Shown piece by piece: positions 1 to 8,506 of a stretch of 64,000 nt of DNA. Made by a program: the position numbers and the translations under genes. Source of the stretch: an uncultured Eubacteriales bacterium (GTDB taxonomy: Bacteria; Bacillota; Clostridia; Oscillospirales; Oscillospiraceae); NCBI GenBank assembly GCA_900321275.1, contig ONVI01000006.1:1-64000 (forward strand), in the 5' to 3' direction. The notes beneath the pieces were generated by a model. It did not search any database and was not told the DNA's origin. It worked only from the letters and a program-made list of their open reading frames with translations. Positions within the stretch are counted from its first letter, which is position 1; each line of letters begins with the position of its first letter.

Positions 1-582
1 GCTGAGGATGTGCCCTACGGTCAGCGCAACACCTGTGTTGCTTATGAGCCCAACGGCTGCTGGAACACGATCTTTGACGCCAACTACCACGATCAGGTGG
101 TCGGCTGGGGTGGTGATCCGGATCGCTCCACCGTCGGCAACGCAAGCCCCGAGCAGATCAAAAAGTTCATCGACAACGGCAACGTCGTCGTAGCGGATAC
201 GCTGGAGGAGCTGTGCGAAAAGATGAGTCTGCCCGTTGAGACCACCGTCGCTACCGTCAAGCGCTACAACGAGCTGTGCGAAGCCGGCTTTGATGAAGAT
301 TTCGGCAAGCCCGCCAAGTACATGAAGCCGGTGGACACCGCGCCCTTCTATGGTACGAAGCGCTATTTCCAGGTCTCCGCGCTGCTCGGCGGTCTGGTCA
401 CGGACGCAAACGGTCAGGTGAAGGCAGCCGACGGTACCCTAATTGATGGTCTGTTTGCTGCCGGAAACTGCTCTGGCCCCTTCTACGGCGGTATCGACTA
501 CAGTCTGTTCACCATGGGCATGTCTCTGGGCCGCTGTGTCACCGGCGGTTATGTGACCGGCGAGTACGTGGCAAAGCTGTGA
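1..582 (+). CDS. Flavoprotein of the fumarate reductase/succinate dehydrogenase type, C-terminal part
   Basis: The reading frame is open from base 1, so the gene starts before the window; about 193 residues are visible. The end has the pattern that closes FAD-binding-2 proteins: a GLFAAGNCSG segment followed by a glycine-rich stretch (YGGIDYSLFTMG) and a final helix with GRCVTGGYVTGEY, which in fumarate and urocanate reductases packs on the FAD. The substrate-binding part and the amino terminus are not visible, so the acceptor reduced cannot be named. The next gene, 122 bp downstream behind a terminator, is an exported flavin reductase, so the two may belong to one anaerobic reductase locus (inference). 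3-oxosteroid dehydrogenase-like proteins are the main alternative. Confidence 0.75.
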   Translation, partial: AEDVPYGQRNTCVAYEPNGCWNTIFDANYHDQVVGWGGDPDRSTVGNASPEQIKKFIDNGNVVVADTLEELCEKMSLPVETTVATVKRYNELCEAGFDEDFGKPAKYMKPVDTAPFYGTKRYFQVSALLGGLVTDANGQVKAADGTLIDGLFAAGNCSGPFYGGIDYSLFTMGMSLGRCVTGGYVTGEYVAKL

Positions 583-620
583 TTTTCATATCCGCTGTGG
601 CGGAAACGCATTAAACTGTC

Positions 621-664
621 AAAAGCGCACGGAAATGAACAGCAATTTCTTTCCGTGCGCTTTT
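621..664 (+). terminator. Rho-independent terminator after the flavoprotein gene
   Basis: A 15-bp inverted repeat (AAAAGCGCACGGAAA and its complement) with a 14-base loop ends in four T. It separates the flavoprotein gene from the reductase gene that begins at 705. Confidence 0.7.
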
Positions 665-704
665 CAAGATTTCATAAGGACTCAAATGACGAAAGGAGCA
701 AAAC

Positions 705-2921
705 ATGGGAAATATCACACGAAGAGATTTTTTGAAGGGCGGCATTGCCGGAGCCGCGACGCTTGCAGCTTCCGGGCTTCTGAATGCGATCTCTGCGAAG
801 GAGAGTGTCGCCTTTGCCGATGAGGCAAAGGATACCGCCAAGGCACCGGTGCCGGCATGGACGGAGCTGAACCCGCAGGACGAAAGCTACGACACTTATA
901 CGACGGACTATTCTGCCATCTTTACCCCGATCAAGGTTGGCCCCATGACCCTGCGCAACCGCATCGTGAAGTCCTCCGCTGGGTCCGACACATTGCCGCG
1001 CGACGCCAAAGAGATGAGTCAGAATGCTATTGATTATTACGGACGCATCGCCGACGGTGGAACCGCGCTGGTGCTGCTTGAGTCCGGCACCGTCAACCCC
1101 TTCGGCATGAACCCGAGCAAGCCGATCGCGCCGGAAATGGAGGAGCAGGGCATCGTTGAGGTCAGGAAGATCGCCGACCGCGTCCATGCCGGCGGCGCTT
1201 ACATCGGTGTGCAGTTCGGCATCGGTTCTCCTGTCGGGGAGAACAACCCCGTCGACGATTCCATTGAAGACATCGAGAATATGATCAAAGCCTACGGCGA
1301 CCGGGCGCTCCGTCTCAAAAAGGCCGGGTTTGACTGCGTGGAGCTCAAGGGCGCTACCAATGATCTGCTCAATGCCTATTGCAGCCGCCGCGGCAACAAG
1401 CGTGAAGATGAGTATGGCGCGCAGAACGAGGAAAACCGTATGCGCTATTTCGTGGGCATGGTCAAATCCGTTCGTGAAGCCTGCGGTGACGATTTCGGCA
1501 TCCTGGTGCTCATGAACGCCGTGGAGGAAAATGATAAGGAACTCGGCAACAACGACGGCGATATCCTGATCGAAGAAGCACAGAACATGGCAAAGGCACT
1601 GGTGGAAGCCGGGGCCGATCTGATCCAGGTGCGCGTCGGCACCATCGGTATGGAGCCGAACTGCTGGGCAACCGACACCAATTTCTGTGCCTACCACGCC
1701 AACGGCACTACCGGCTATGGCACGCAGTTTGATTTCACCAAGCATTTCCAGGGTCTGTACGACGGTGCTCATTCCGGCGCAGGCGCCTTTATTCCCATGG
1801 CCAGAGAGATCAAGAAGGTAGTGGATATTCCGGTCGGCTGCGCAAGCTACATGGACCCGCGCACCGCGCCGGATATGATGAACAACGCCATTGCAAACGG
1901 AGATCTGGATCTTCTGTTCATGAACCGCCCCCTGACGGTCGATCCCGAGCTGCCCAACAAGCTCAAGGAAGGACGCCGCGATGAGGTTGCCCCCTGCACA
2001 CGTTGCTTCCACTGCCACAACAAAGCTCCGGCCGCACTCAAGAGCGATAACGAGAAGTGCCGTGTCAACGCAACCACCCAGTACGCCTATGTGGAGGGCG
2101 GCTTTGTCGAGGGCTACGACCTGACCCCGGCTGCCAATCCGAAAAAGGTCATGGTCATCGGCGGCGGCCCCGCCGGTATGGAGGCCGCCCGCATCGCGGC
2201 AGAGCGCGGCCATAAGGTGACGCTCTACGAAAAGAACGGTTATATGGGCGGCATGCTGCTCTTTGCCAACGCCATCAAGGGCCCGCATGAAAGACTGGAA
2301 GATCTCAGAAAATATCTCATCCGCCAGCAGGAACTCAAGGGCGTTGAGGTCGTCACCGGCACTACGGTGGATCTGGACTTCATCAAGGAGCAGAATCCCG
2401 ATGCCGTGATCGTCGCGGTCGGCGGCAAGCGGGAGAGCCGTTTTGACGGCGCAAATGTCATCGGCATGGATAGCTTTATGGGTGCAAAGCTCGGGGACAA
2501 CATTGTCATTCTCGGTGCTGCCCTGCAGGCGACCGACCTCGCCCAGTATCTGATCGCCCAAGGCAAGAACGTCCAGCTCGTGCAGGAAAAGGGCGCGGAG
2601 TTCGTCGCGGATGGTCAATCCCCCTGGGTAAAGACCTATGTGCGTGCCCACCTTTATGCGCACGGCGTGAAGGTTTGGAATAATGCCACGGTTGATAGTG
2701 TCACCGACGATTCCGTCACGATCACGCTCAATGCCTCCGGTTTAAAGCATGTGATCCCCTGCGATACTGTGATCGAGTGCTGGGATATGGTTCCCAACAT
2801 GGAACTGTTTGACGAGATCAAAGCCGCTGGATTCGAGGTCTATGCAGCCGGCTGCGATGAGCCGAAGACAATTCAGTCCGCTATCCACAGCGGCTATGCT
2901 GTTTCCAGATATCTGGATTAA
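705..2921 (+). CDS. Tat-exported Old Yellow Enzyme-family oxidoreductase (2,4-dienoyl-CoA/enoate reductase type)
   Basis: This 738-residue protein starts with a twin-arginine signal (TRRDFLKGG, residues 5-13, then a hydrophobic alanine-rich stretch), so export by Tat of a folded cofactor-loaded enzyme is likely. An FMN-binding TIM barrel follows at about 55-420. A cluster-binding motif has Cys431, Cys434, Cys437 and Cys452 (spacing C-x2-C-x2-C-x14-C). From about 480 a dinucleotide-binding domain carries GGGPAG. This order matches 2,4-dienoyl-CoA reductase, 2-enoate reductase and the BaiCD/H bile-acid enzymes, which pass electrons from NAD(P)H through FAD and 4Fe-4S to FMN. The cytoplasmic relatives have no signal peptide, so the exported form may act in anaerobic respiration on a C=C substrate. 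That role is inference and the substrate is unknown. The ATG at 705 follows a GAAAGGAG ribosome site. Confidence 0.88.
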   Translation: MGNITRRDFLKGGIAGAATLAASGLLNAISAKESVAFADEAKDTAKAPVPAWTELNPQDESYDTYTTDYSAIFTPIKVGPMTLRNRIVKSSAGSDTLPRDAKEMSQNAIDYYGRIADGGTALVLLESGTVNPFGMNPSKPIAPEMEEQGIVEVRKIADRVHAGGAYIGVQFGIGSPVGENNPVDDSIEDIENMIKAYGDRALRLKKAGFDCVELKGATNDLLNAYCSRRGNKREDEYGAQNEENRMRYFVGMVKSVREACGDDFGILVLMNAVEENDKELGNNDGDILIEEAQNMAKALVEAGADLIQVRVGTIGMEPNCWATDTNFCAYHANGTTGYGTQFDFTKHFQGLYDGAHSGAGAFIPMAREIKKVVDIPVGCASYMDPRTAPDMMNNAIANGDLDLLFMNRPLTVDPELPNKLKEGRRDEVAPCTRCFHCHNKAPAALKSDNEKCRVNATTQYAYVEGGFVEGYDLTPAANPKKVMVIGGGPAGMEAARIAAERGHKVTLYEKNGYMGGMLLFANAIKGPHERLEDLRKYLIRQQELKGVEVVTGTTVDLDFIKEQNPDAVIVAVGGKRESRFDGANVIGMDSFMGAKLGDNIVILGAALQATDLAQYLIAQGKNVQLVQEKGAEFVADGQSPWVKTYVRAHLYAHGVKVWNNATVDSVTDDSVTITLNASGLKHVIPCDTVIECWDMVPNMELFDEIKAAGFEVYAAGCDEPKTIQSAIHSGYAVSRYLD

Positions 2922-2934
2922 ATTCTGAACTAGT

Positions 2935-2967
2935 CTCCGATTTTGAACATAATTATCAAAGTCGGAG
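2935..2967 (+). terminator. Stem-loop after the exported reductase gene
   Basis: A 12-bp stem (CTCCGATTTTGA paired with TCAAAGTCGGAG, one G-U pair) and a 9-base loop lie 14 bases after the stop codon. The T-run behind it is poor, so it is a weak terminator or an mRNA-end hairpin. Confidence 0.5.
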
Positions 2968-3046
2968 ATTGCTTATTCGTAACATAGACTGCTGACCCAT
3001 GAGATGTTCTGGGAGGAGAATCGTTATGTGTCAGGTATTGGTAGAT

Positions 3047-3069
3047 TGGACTTGTCAAGAAAAGTGCAG
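3047..3069 (+). repeat. 23-bp direct repeat, copy 1
   Basis: The 23 bases beginning TGGACTTGTCAAG and ending GTGCAG are identical to 4296-4318. The two copies are in the same orientation and lie on either side of the BMP-family gene. The bases on both sides of the copies differ, so the identity is sharply bounded. Confidence 0.85.
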
Positions 3070-3113
3070 TCGGGAAACACCCCGCAAAATTACGGGTGCA
3101 TGGAAGCGGAATA

Positions 3114-4124
3114 TCAGCCGTTGAGAGTGAAAGAGGGGCAATCAGCGGCAGAGGTGGGAACGGTCTTCTCACCGGCTATGATGGCCTTCTTGGCAGCCTC
3201 GACCTTCTCAAGGGTCTCAGCAGAGACAACGTCGGTGGTGGGGGCGAAGGTCACACCGTCGTTGGCGAGGTCATAGAGGTGAACGCCGCCGGCGAACGTG
3301 CCGTCCTTGACAGCCTTGGAGATATCCTGGCAGGCGACGTCAACGCCCTTCATAGCGGAGGTGATGATGCACTCAAGGCCGAGCTCGACACGCTGATCCT
3401 TGTCAACGCCGATGCCGTAGATGCCGGCCTCGTCGCAGGCATTCATAACGCCGTTGCCGGTGCCGCCGGCAGCATGGTAGATAATGTCAGCGCCCTTGGT
3501 GATCATGTCCTTGGCAGCAGTGTTGCCGCCGGCAATGTCGCCGAAGTTGTTGGCGTTGTACTGGAGGACGGTGGCCTCGGGGCAAGCCTCGAGCACACCG
3601 GTGATGTAGCCGACGCCGAAGAGGTTCATGTTATCGGAGACCATGCCCTGGACGTAGCCGACGGTTTTGCTCTGGGTCGTGTAGCCGGCAATCAGGCCGA
3701 CGAGGTAGGAGCACTGCTCCTGCGCGAACATCAGGCAGGCAACATTCTCAAGATCAGCGCAGGAAGAGTCATCAACGATGGCAAACTTCTGGTCGGGATT
3801 GTCCATGGCCGCCTCGCGGGTGGTGTCAGCCAGCATGAAGCCGACAGAGATGATGAGATCGTACTCTTCATCAATGAAGGTGTTGATGTTCGTCAGGTAG
3901 TCCGCGTCGGTCTTGGACTCAAGGTAATTGACCTCAAAGGCGTCGGGATCCAGGGCCCGCAGGCCTTCCCATGCGAGCTGGTTGAAGGACTTGTCGTTGA
4001 CGCCGCCGACGTCGGTGACCATGCCGACCTTGATCTTGGCGTCAGCCGCGGAAGCGGTGGCGCACATAGCGAACATCATGCACAGAACGAGAGCCATTGC
4101 GAGAATCTTTTTCATGTTCTTCAC
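3114..4124 (-). CDS. BMP-family ABC transporter substrate-binding protein
   Basis: The 336-residue protein has a Sec signal (MKNMKKILAMALVLCMMFAM, with a likely cut after ATASA) and then the BMP/Med core: VGMVTDVGGVNDKSFNQ near the start, a DLIISVGF segment, and IYHAAGGTGNGV followed by YGIGVDKDQ. Members of this family bind purine nucleosides or related ligands for an ABC importer (family knowledge). The cysteine in the signal region is not in a good lipobox, so lipid anchoring is uncertain. No permease or ATPase gene is adjacent, so it is an orphan binding protein here. It has its own promoter and is bounded by the two direct repeats, which hints that the gene moved as a unit. Confidence 0.88.
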   Translation of the reverse strand: MKNMKKILAMALVLCMMFAMCATASAADAKIKVGMVTDVGGVNDKSFNQLAWEGLRALDPDAFEVNYLESKTDADYLTNINTFIDEEYDLIISVGFMLADTTREAAMDNPDQKFAIVDDSSCADLENVACLMFAQEQCSYLVGLIAGYTTQSKTVGYVQGMVSDNMNLFGVGYITGVLEACPEATVLQYNANNFGDIAGGNTAAKDMITKGADIIYHAAGGTGNGVMNACDEAGIYGIGVDKDQRVELGLECIITSAMKGVDVACQDISKAVKDGTFAGGVHLYDLANDGVTFAPTTDVVSAETLEKVEAAKKAIIAGEKTVPTSAADCPSFTLNG

Positions 4125-4176
4125 TCCATAAATAGATTTTTGAATGGATACAATGCGTGGGGTTCTTCATACAACA

Positions 4177-4205
4177 ATTATAGCTTGTCGTGCCGGGAAA
4201 AACAA
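4177..4205 (-). promoter_or_regulatory. Probable sigma-A promoter of the BMP-family gene
   Basis: On the minus strand TTGTTT and a perfect TATAAT are separated by 17 bases, about 50 bases before the BMP start codon. I saw no purine riboswitch in the short leader. Confidence 0.65.
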
Positions 4206-4295
4206 GGACGAGTTTTGGGGCAAAAATCGGCAAATAAACCATGGAGAGTGTTCAAAATGTCAACGGCCGGGGGCGGGGTCACTTCTCTACGCTAA

Positions 4296-4318
4296 TGGAC
4301 TTGTCAAGAAAAGTGCAG
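4296..4318 (+). repeat. 23-bp direct repeat, copy 2
   Basis: It is identical to 3047-3069 and in the same orientation. Similarity to serine recombinases begins within about 15 bases of its right edge, so the repeat marks a breakpoint. Confidence 0.85.
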
Positions 4319-4329
4319 GTGACATACAC

Positions 4330-4767
4330 ACTGTGGGCAGCAGCAACGATGACCCTTTGTACTCCCGTGTTTTCTGTGGGACTTGTGGAGGTAAGCTTGT
4401 CCGAAAAAATTGGAAGGGAAATCGGCAGCCCTTCTGGAAGTGCGAGAATGCGGAAAAGAAAAAGGGGCATACCTGTAAGGCAGAGAACGTGAAGAAGGCC
4501 GACCTGAAACAGGCCATCGTTATCGCGTGGAACAGTCTGATGGAGAAGAGAAGCGAGAAGGTGGCTGAATGGCAGCGGCAGGCAGTAGCGGGAAATGCGC
4601 TGGAGCGGTACCGGGCGCGGTTGATGCTGGCAGTCACGGAGGACGGACCTTTGGAAACCGAGGTGCCGGAACTGACACGAATGTTTTTGGAGGAGATTGT
4701 GGTACACACACCAACCGAGATGACGGTGGGGTTCCTGAATGAGAGCAGAGTTAAAGTACGCCTTTGA
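4330..4767 (+). pseudogene. Serine recombinase remnant (C-terminal zinc ribbon part only)
   Basis: About 140 residues resemble the end of large serine recombinases: a zinc ribbon (YSRVFCGTCGGKLVRKNW, then WKC and HTC), a helical stretch, and a closing section typical of these proteins (LTRMFLEEIVVHTPTEMTVGF). The catalytic resolvase domain with its serine is absent. The frame runs upstream to 4144 without a stop, but that part has no recombinase character. The fragment begins directly after the second 23-bp repeat, which suggests loss of the 5' part by a recombination at that repeat. It is unlikely to act as a recombinase. Confidence 0.75.
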
Positions 4768-4769
4768 CG

Positions 4770-4796
4770 GGGAGCTTTCGGGCTCCCCATTTTCTT
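4770..4796 (+). terminator. Terminator after the recombinase remnant
   Basis: GGGGAGC and GCTCCCC pair around a 6-base loop and are followed by ATTTTCTTT. It sits directly after the recombinase stop codon. Confidence 0.65.
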
Positions 4797-4800
4797 TCTC

Positions 4801-4829
4801 TTGATATGACGCAAAAAAGTAGTTATAAT
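4801..4829 (+). promoter_or_regulatory. Probable promoter of the AAA-ATPase gene
   Basis: TTGATA and TATAAT are separated by 17 bases, and a GGAGGAG ribosome site lies shortly before the ATG at 4868. Confidence 0.65.
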
Positions 4830-4867
4830 GGCATCAAAGGAACTGACTCACGGAGGAGGCGTTTCAG

Positions 4868-6505
4868 ATGGGAACTTATTTGAATCCTGGGAAAGCGGCT
4901 TATCAGATGGCTGTTAATTCTGAAATCTTTATCGATAAGACGGAGATGATACAGTATATAAACAGCGTTGTGAATACGCAACAACGTTTTGTCAGTGTCT
5001 CCCGCCCGCGCAGATTCGGCAAAACAATGGCGGCGGATATGATCTGCGCCTACTACGACAGAGAAGCTGACAGCCGCGGGCTGTTTGAAAAAAAGAAAAT
5101 TAGCTCAAACTGCAGGCTGGGACGAGTTTCTCGGGAAATTTGATGTAATCCATCTTGTGAGAGATTTTTTAAGAGTCGAATCACGGTAAATGAAGCGCTC
5201 ACCAATATGCAAAAGATAGTCATCAGAGACTTTAAGAGGGCATATCCGGATGTTGAGCTCATGAGCGATACCGACCTGATCCAGACGATTGACGATGTTT
5301 ATACAGCGAAAGACAGACAGGCAGTTATCGTCATAGATGAATGGGACGCGGTATTCAGGGAGCGTCCTGACGATAAAGACGGGCAAACGGAGTACTTGGA
5401 TTATCTGCGTGACCTGTTGAAGGATAACAGGCATGTTGCCCTGGCCTATATGACCGGAATCCTGCCGATCAAAAAATACGGGCAGCACTCTGCGCTGAAT
5501 ATGTTCACAGAATACTCCATGATGGCTCCGCGCCAGCTCGCGCCGTATACAGGGTTTACGGAAGAGGAGGTAAAAGCACTCTCCAAAAAATACGATATGG
5601 ACTTTGGCGATATTTCAAACTGGTATGACGGTTATCTTGTAAGTGATTGCATCCCGCCCGAAAAGCGCGAGGAATACCGCGAAGGAAAATACGATGGCCA
5701 CAGGTTTTCCATCTACAGCCCGCTCTCGGTCGTAGAGTCCATGACAACCGGCGTCATCAAAGACTACTGGAATAAAACCGAGACCTATGAAGCCCTGGCG
5801 GAATATATCCGTAAGGATTATGACGGCTTGAAGGACGCGGTTGCGCTGCTTATGGACGGCGGGAGACTGCCCATTGACACATCGACCTATCAAAACGACA
5901 TGACCACCTTCAGCGGGCGGGACGACGTGCTTTCGCTCCTGATCCATCTCGGCTACCTTGGCTACGATGATGAGCGCGGCAAGGTATTCATCCCCAACCG
6001 TGAAATTCTGGACGAATTCAAGACATCCACGAAGGGGAGAGAATGGGTCAGCACCTTCAAAGCCTTTGAGACCTCCTTGGAACTTTTGGAGGCCACATGG
6101 AACGGTGACGAGGAAAAGGTGGCGGAACTGGTGGAGGATGCGCATAATCACGCCGGAAACATGACGTATAATGATGAGGCGGCCTTGAGCTATGGCATCC
6201 AACTGGCCTATTATGCTGCCAGAAAATATTACACAACAATTTTGGAGCTGGACACCGGCAAGGGCTATGCGGACATGGTCTATCTGCCAGCACCGCAGTA
6301 TGCGGAGAAGCCTGCGCTGCTGATCGAGCTGAAATATGGACACAGCGCAGAGCTTGCCATGGATCAGATTCGGCGGCAGAAATATCTTGACAGGCTCGAG
6401 CACTATAAGGGCAATATCCTGGTAGTCGGCATCAATTATGACCGTGAGCTGCCTGCTGACCCCCCGGAATACAAGCACCATAGCTGCAGGATTGAGAGAT
6501 GCTGA
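4868..6505 (+). pseudogene. AAA-ATPase/PD-(D/E)XK nuclease-like protein with two compensating frameshifts
   Basis: Both ends match the large clostridial family often labelled AAA-ATPase-like/DUF1703. The start has DKTEMIQYI and the P-loop-like SRPRRFGKTMAADM. The middle has VIVIDEWDAVFRE as Walker B. The end has the nuclease-like ALLIELKYG and the family tail NILVVGINYDRELP, closing with HHSCRIERC. At about 5090 (an A-rich run) the frame moves by one base. The family sequence (LAQTAGWDEFLGKFDVIHLV) continues in the other frame until about 5165, where a T-rich run restores the first frame. As read, translation stops at 5143. A second start at 5207 could give a 432-residue product without the P-loop. 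Homopolymer sequencing errors could also explain both shifts. Family members are often present in many copies in gut Clostridia; their role is not established. Confidence 0.8.
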
Positions 6506-6600
6506 TAGAGATAAAAAAAGTATGAACCTTTGGAATATATTATTATTGTACTGATATGCTCGTGATGGCAAACAAGATGGATGAATACGGAAATCTTAAT

Positions 6601-6651
6601 CATTCCGCTGATCAACCGGAGTTCAATCATCGTAGGATTGAGAGATGTTAA
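6601..6651 (+). pseudogene. Stray 3' end of an AAA-ATPase-like gene, copy 1
   Basis: In frame, the bases read HSADQPEFNHRRIERC followed by a stop. The complete gene upstream ends PADPPEYKHHSCRIERC. Only the last 16 or so codons are present. The next gene starts within or just after the stop codon. Confidence 0.65.
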
Positions 6652-6653
6652 GC

Positions 6654-7325
6654 ATGGATGACAGAAAAAAACTCCCCGACATTTATGAAAAACGCTATAA
6701 GAGTGAAAACCTGAAAAGGGCGATTGCTGACGATGGGATGTGGTACCTGATCCCGTGTGTCAGCGGCAGTATGGACAGTCTACAGGGCATCCATCGGATC
6801 AAGGAGAACGATCTGCTTTTCACATTCATAGACCAGTACTTTCCTGATGCGCCTTTTGCTTTTGAACCATACATGGTGGACGGCAGATTTGTTTTCCTCC
6901 CGGATAATGTAGAACACCAGGGCATGGGCGTGAGTGTTTCAAAGGACCTGCCAGGTTACTTGGAAATCTGCCAGTTTTGGTATCCGGCTGAGTTCACGCA
7001 GAAGAAGCTCATGATCGATCAGCTCTATGTTCCTGTTTTCAGCATCCCTCCCTGCAAGGAGTTGGCCGATATGGTCAGAGATATATACATTCCGGAAAAA
7101 GAACCACGACAGCACTACTGCACTTTCCCTATCTATTTGGGCACCGTTGTTACGCTGCAAGGCGATTTTCTGGACAAGATGGATCAATCAGCGAACACGA
7201 TTCGCAGGGCAACGAAAGGAAAGTCACCACACATACAAAAAACAGGGCAAGACACGATCATGCACATGCGGGATATGATTTCGCCACCAAAGATGCCGCC
7301 AATCCATTTTAATGCTCCCCAATGA
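6654..7325 (+). CDS. Protein of unknown function in the tail-repeat region
   Basis: I do not recognise this 223-residue protein. It is soluble, with no signal or membrane segment, and rich in aromatic residues and proline (for example FAFEPYMVDGRFVFLPDN and CKELADMVRDIYIPEKEP). The end, after about residue 185, is basic and looks disordered. The ATG at 6654 was preferred over 6645 because 6645 lies inside the stray ATPase tail; the ribosome site is weak for both. It lies between two ATPase 3'-end fragments, so it is probably cargo carried into this locus. Confidence 0.6.
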   Translation: MDDRKKLPDIYEKRYKSENLKRAIADDGMWYLIPCVSGSMDSLQGIHRIKENDLLFTFIDQYFPDAPFAFEPYMVDGRFVFLPDNVEHQGMGVSVSKDLPGYLEICQFWYPAEFTQKKLMIDQLYVPVFSIPPCKELADMVRDIYIPEKEPRQHYCTFPIYLGTVVTLQGDFLDKMDQSANTIRRATKGKSPHIQKTGQDTIMHMRDMISPPKMPPIHFNAPQ

Positions 7326-7334
7326 TGGGATAAG

Positions 7335-7394
7335 GGATATTTCTCAGTAGTCTCAGTCAACTATGACCGGGAGCTGCCAACTGATTATCTGGTA
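7335..7394 (+). pseudogene. Stray 3' end of an AAA-ATPase-like gene, copy 2
   Basis: One frame reads GYFSVVSVNYDRELPTDYL, which matches GNILVVGINYDRELPADPP of the gene at 4868. The copy breaks off before the terminal HHSCRIE motif, where the DUF1848 gene's upstream region begins. Confidence 0.6.
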
Positions 7395-7450
7395 TTAATA
7401 TTTTCTTGATTGGTATTGCTTTCTTGGCTGATAACGGAGTGTGGAGCATC

Positions 7451-8377
7451 GTGATTATCAACACAGGACAGAGAACTGACATCCCGGCCTTCTATGCGGA
7501 GTGGTTTGCAAACAGACTGAAGGAAGGCTTCGTCTGTGTCCGAAATCCCTATAATCCGAGTCAGGTAAGCCGCTATCGCCTTGACCCTTCCGTCGTGGAT
7601 GTGATAGGCTTCTGCACAAAGAATCCCGCGCCAATGTTCCCGTATATGGATTTGCTCAGAGAATATGGTCAGTACTGGTTTGTTACGATCACCCCGTATG
7701 GACGGGACATTGAACCGAATGTGCCTGACAAACACGGACTGCTTGAAGATTTCAAAAAGCTTTCTGAACTTATCGGTGTGGACGGCATTGGCTGGCGTTA
7801 CGATCCGATTTTTCTTTCTCAGCGGTATACAATAGATTACCATCTCCGCGCCTTTGAGACAATTTCGTCGGCACTGGAAGGCTATACGAAAACGGTAGTC
7901 ATCAGTTTTATTGACCTTTATCCAAAAGTGAGGAGAAACTTCCCTGAAGCACGGGAAGTGAATACAAAGGAACAGCTGATTCTTGGGAAGGCCATGATTG
8001 AGATCGCTTCTTCCCGTGGTATGATTGTTAAGCCCTGTGCAGAAGGCAATGAACTGGCGAGCTATGGAGCTGAGTGTGGCGGCTGTATGCGGATCAGCGA
8101 CTATGAGAAGGCTGTCGGCAGGCGGCTGAACGCACCGAAAAGGAAAGGATCGAGAGCGGAATGTGCGTGTTACATTGCCTGCGACATCGGAGCATACAAT
8201 ACCTGCAAGCATCTGTGTAAATATTGTTATGCAAACGCAGAGCCAGCAGAAGTGTTGGCACAGAGTCGGCGGCATGACCCCAAATCACCGTTTTTGATCG
8301 GAGGTTATATGGCTGGAGATCAGATCCATGAGGTTCCGCAACGATCATGGATAAACGAGCAGATAAGTCTGATTTAA
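7451..8377 (+). CDS. DUF1848 family protein
   Basis: The 308-residue protein opens with the family signature (QRTDIPAFYAEWFANRLKEG, then VRNPYNPSQVSRY). Its other hallmarks are VIGFCTKNP, WFVTITPYGRDIEPNVP, a WRYDPI segment and a C-terminal cysteine cluster (GAYNTCKHLCKYCYAN, with more cysteines at CGGC and CACYIACD). The cysteine spacing suggests an iron-sulfur or metal site like that of radical-SAM and SplB-type proteins; the family's reaction is unknown. Family members usually begin a few residues before RTDIPAFY, so the GTG at 7451, with TGGAG just upstream, is the best start although the frame is open from 7406. Confidence 0.8.
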   Translation: MIINTGQRTDIPAFYAEWFANRLKEGFVCVRNPYNPSQVSRYRLDPSVVDVIGFCTKNPAPMFPYMDLLREYGQYWFVTITPYGRDIEPNVPDKHGLLEDFKKLSELIGVDGIGWRYDPIFLSQRYTIDYHLRAFETISSALEGYTKTVVISFIDLYPKVRRNFPEAREVNTKEQLILGKAMIEIASSRGMIVKPCAEGNELASYGAECGGCMRISDYEKAVGRRLNAPKRKGSRAECACYIACDIGAYNTCKHLCKYCYANAEPAEVLAQSRRHDPKSPFLIGGYMAGDQIHEVPQRSWINEQISLI

Positions 8378-8469
8378 GAGAAACCGAAAAAGGAAGCCTC
8401 CTGGTGGTCTTCAACAACTATGATAATCGTCTGAAATTCAAGCATCACAGATGCATGATAGAGAAATAG
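8347..8469 (+). pseudogene. Stray 3' end of an AAA-ATPase-like gene, copy 3
   Basis: This 40-codon frame begins at an ATG inside the end of the DUF1848 gene. It continues as GSLLVVFNNYDNRLKFKHHRCMIEK and a stop, which is the canonical family ending. The sequence is not identical to the ending at 6505, so it derives from a different family member. Confidence 0.65.
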
Positions 8470-8506
8470 TAATAAAATCAATCAATACAGAAAGGAAAAA
8501 AGACAA

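Noticed and set aside
672-2663. Long minus-strand frame of 663 codons opposite the exported reductase
   Set aside because: It mirrors the reductase gene in a GC-rich region, its protein has no domain or signal, and the plus-strand protein matches a known family throughout.
3096-4295. Plus-strand frame of 399 codons opposite the BMP-family gene
   Set aside because: The protein is a low-complexity Val/Gly/Asp-rich antisense reading, while the minus strand gives a complete binding protein with signal peptide and promoter.
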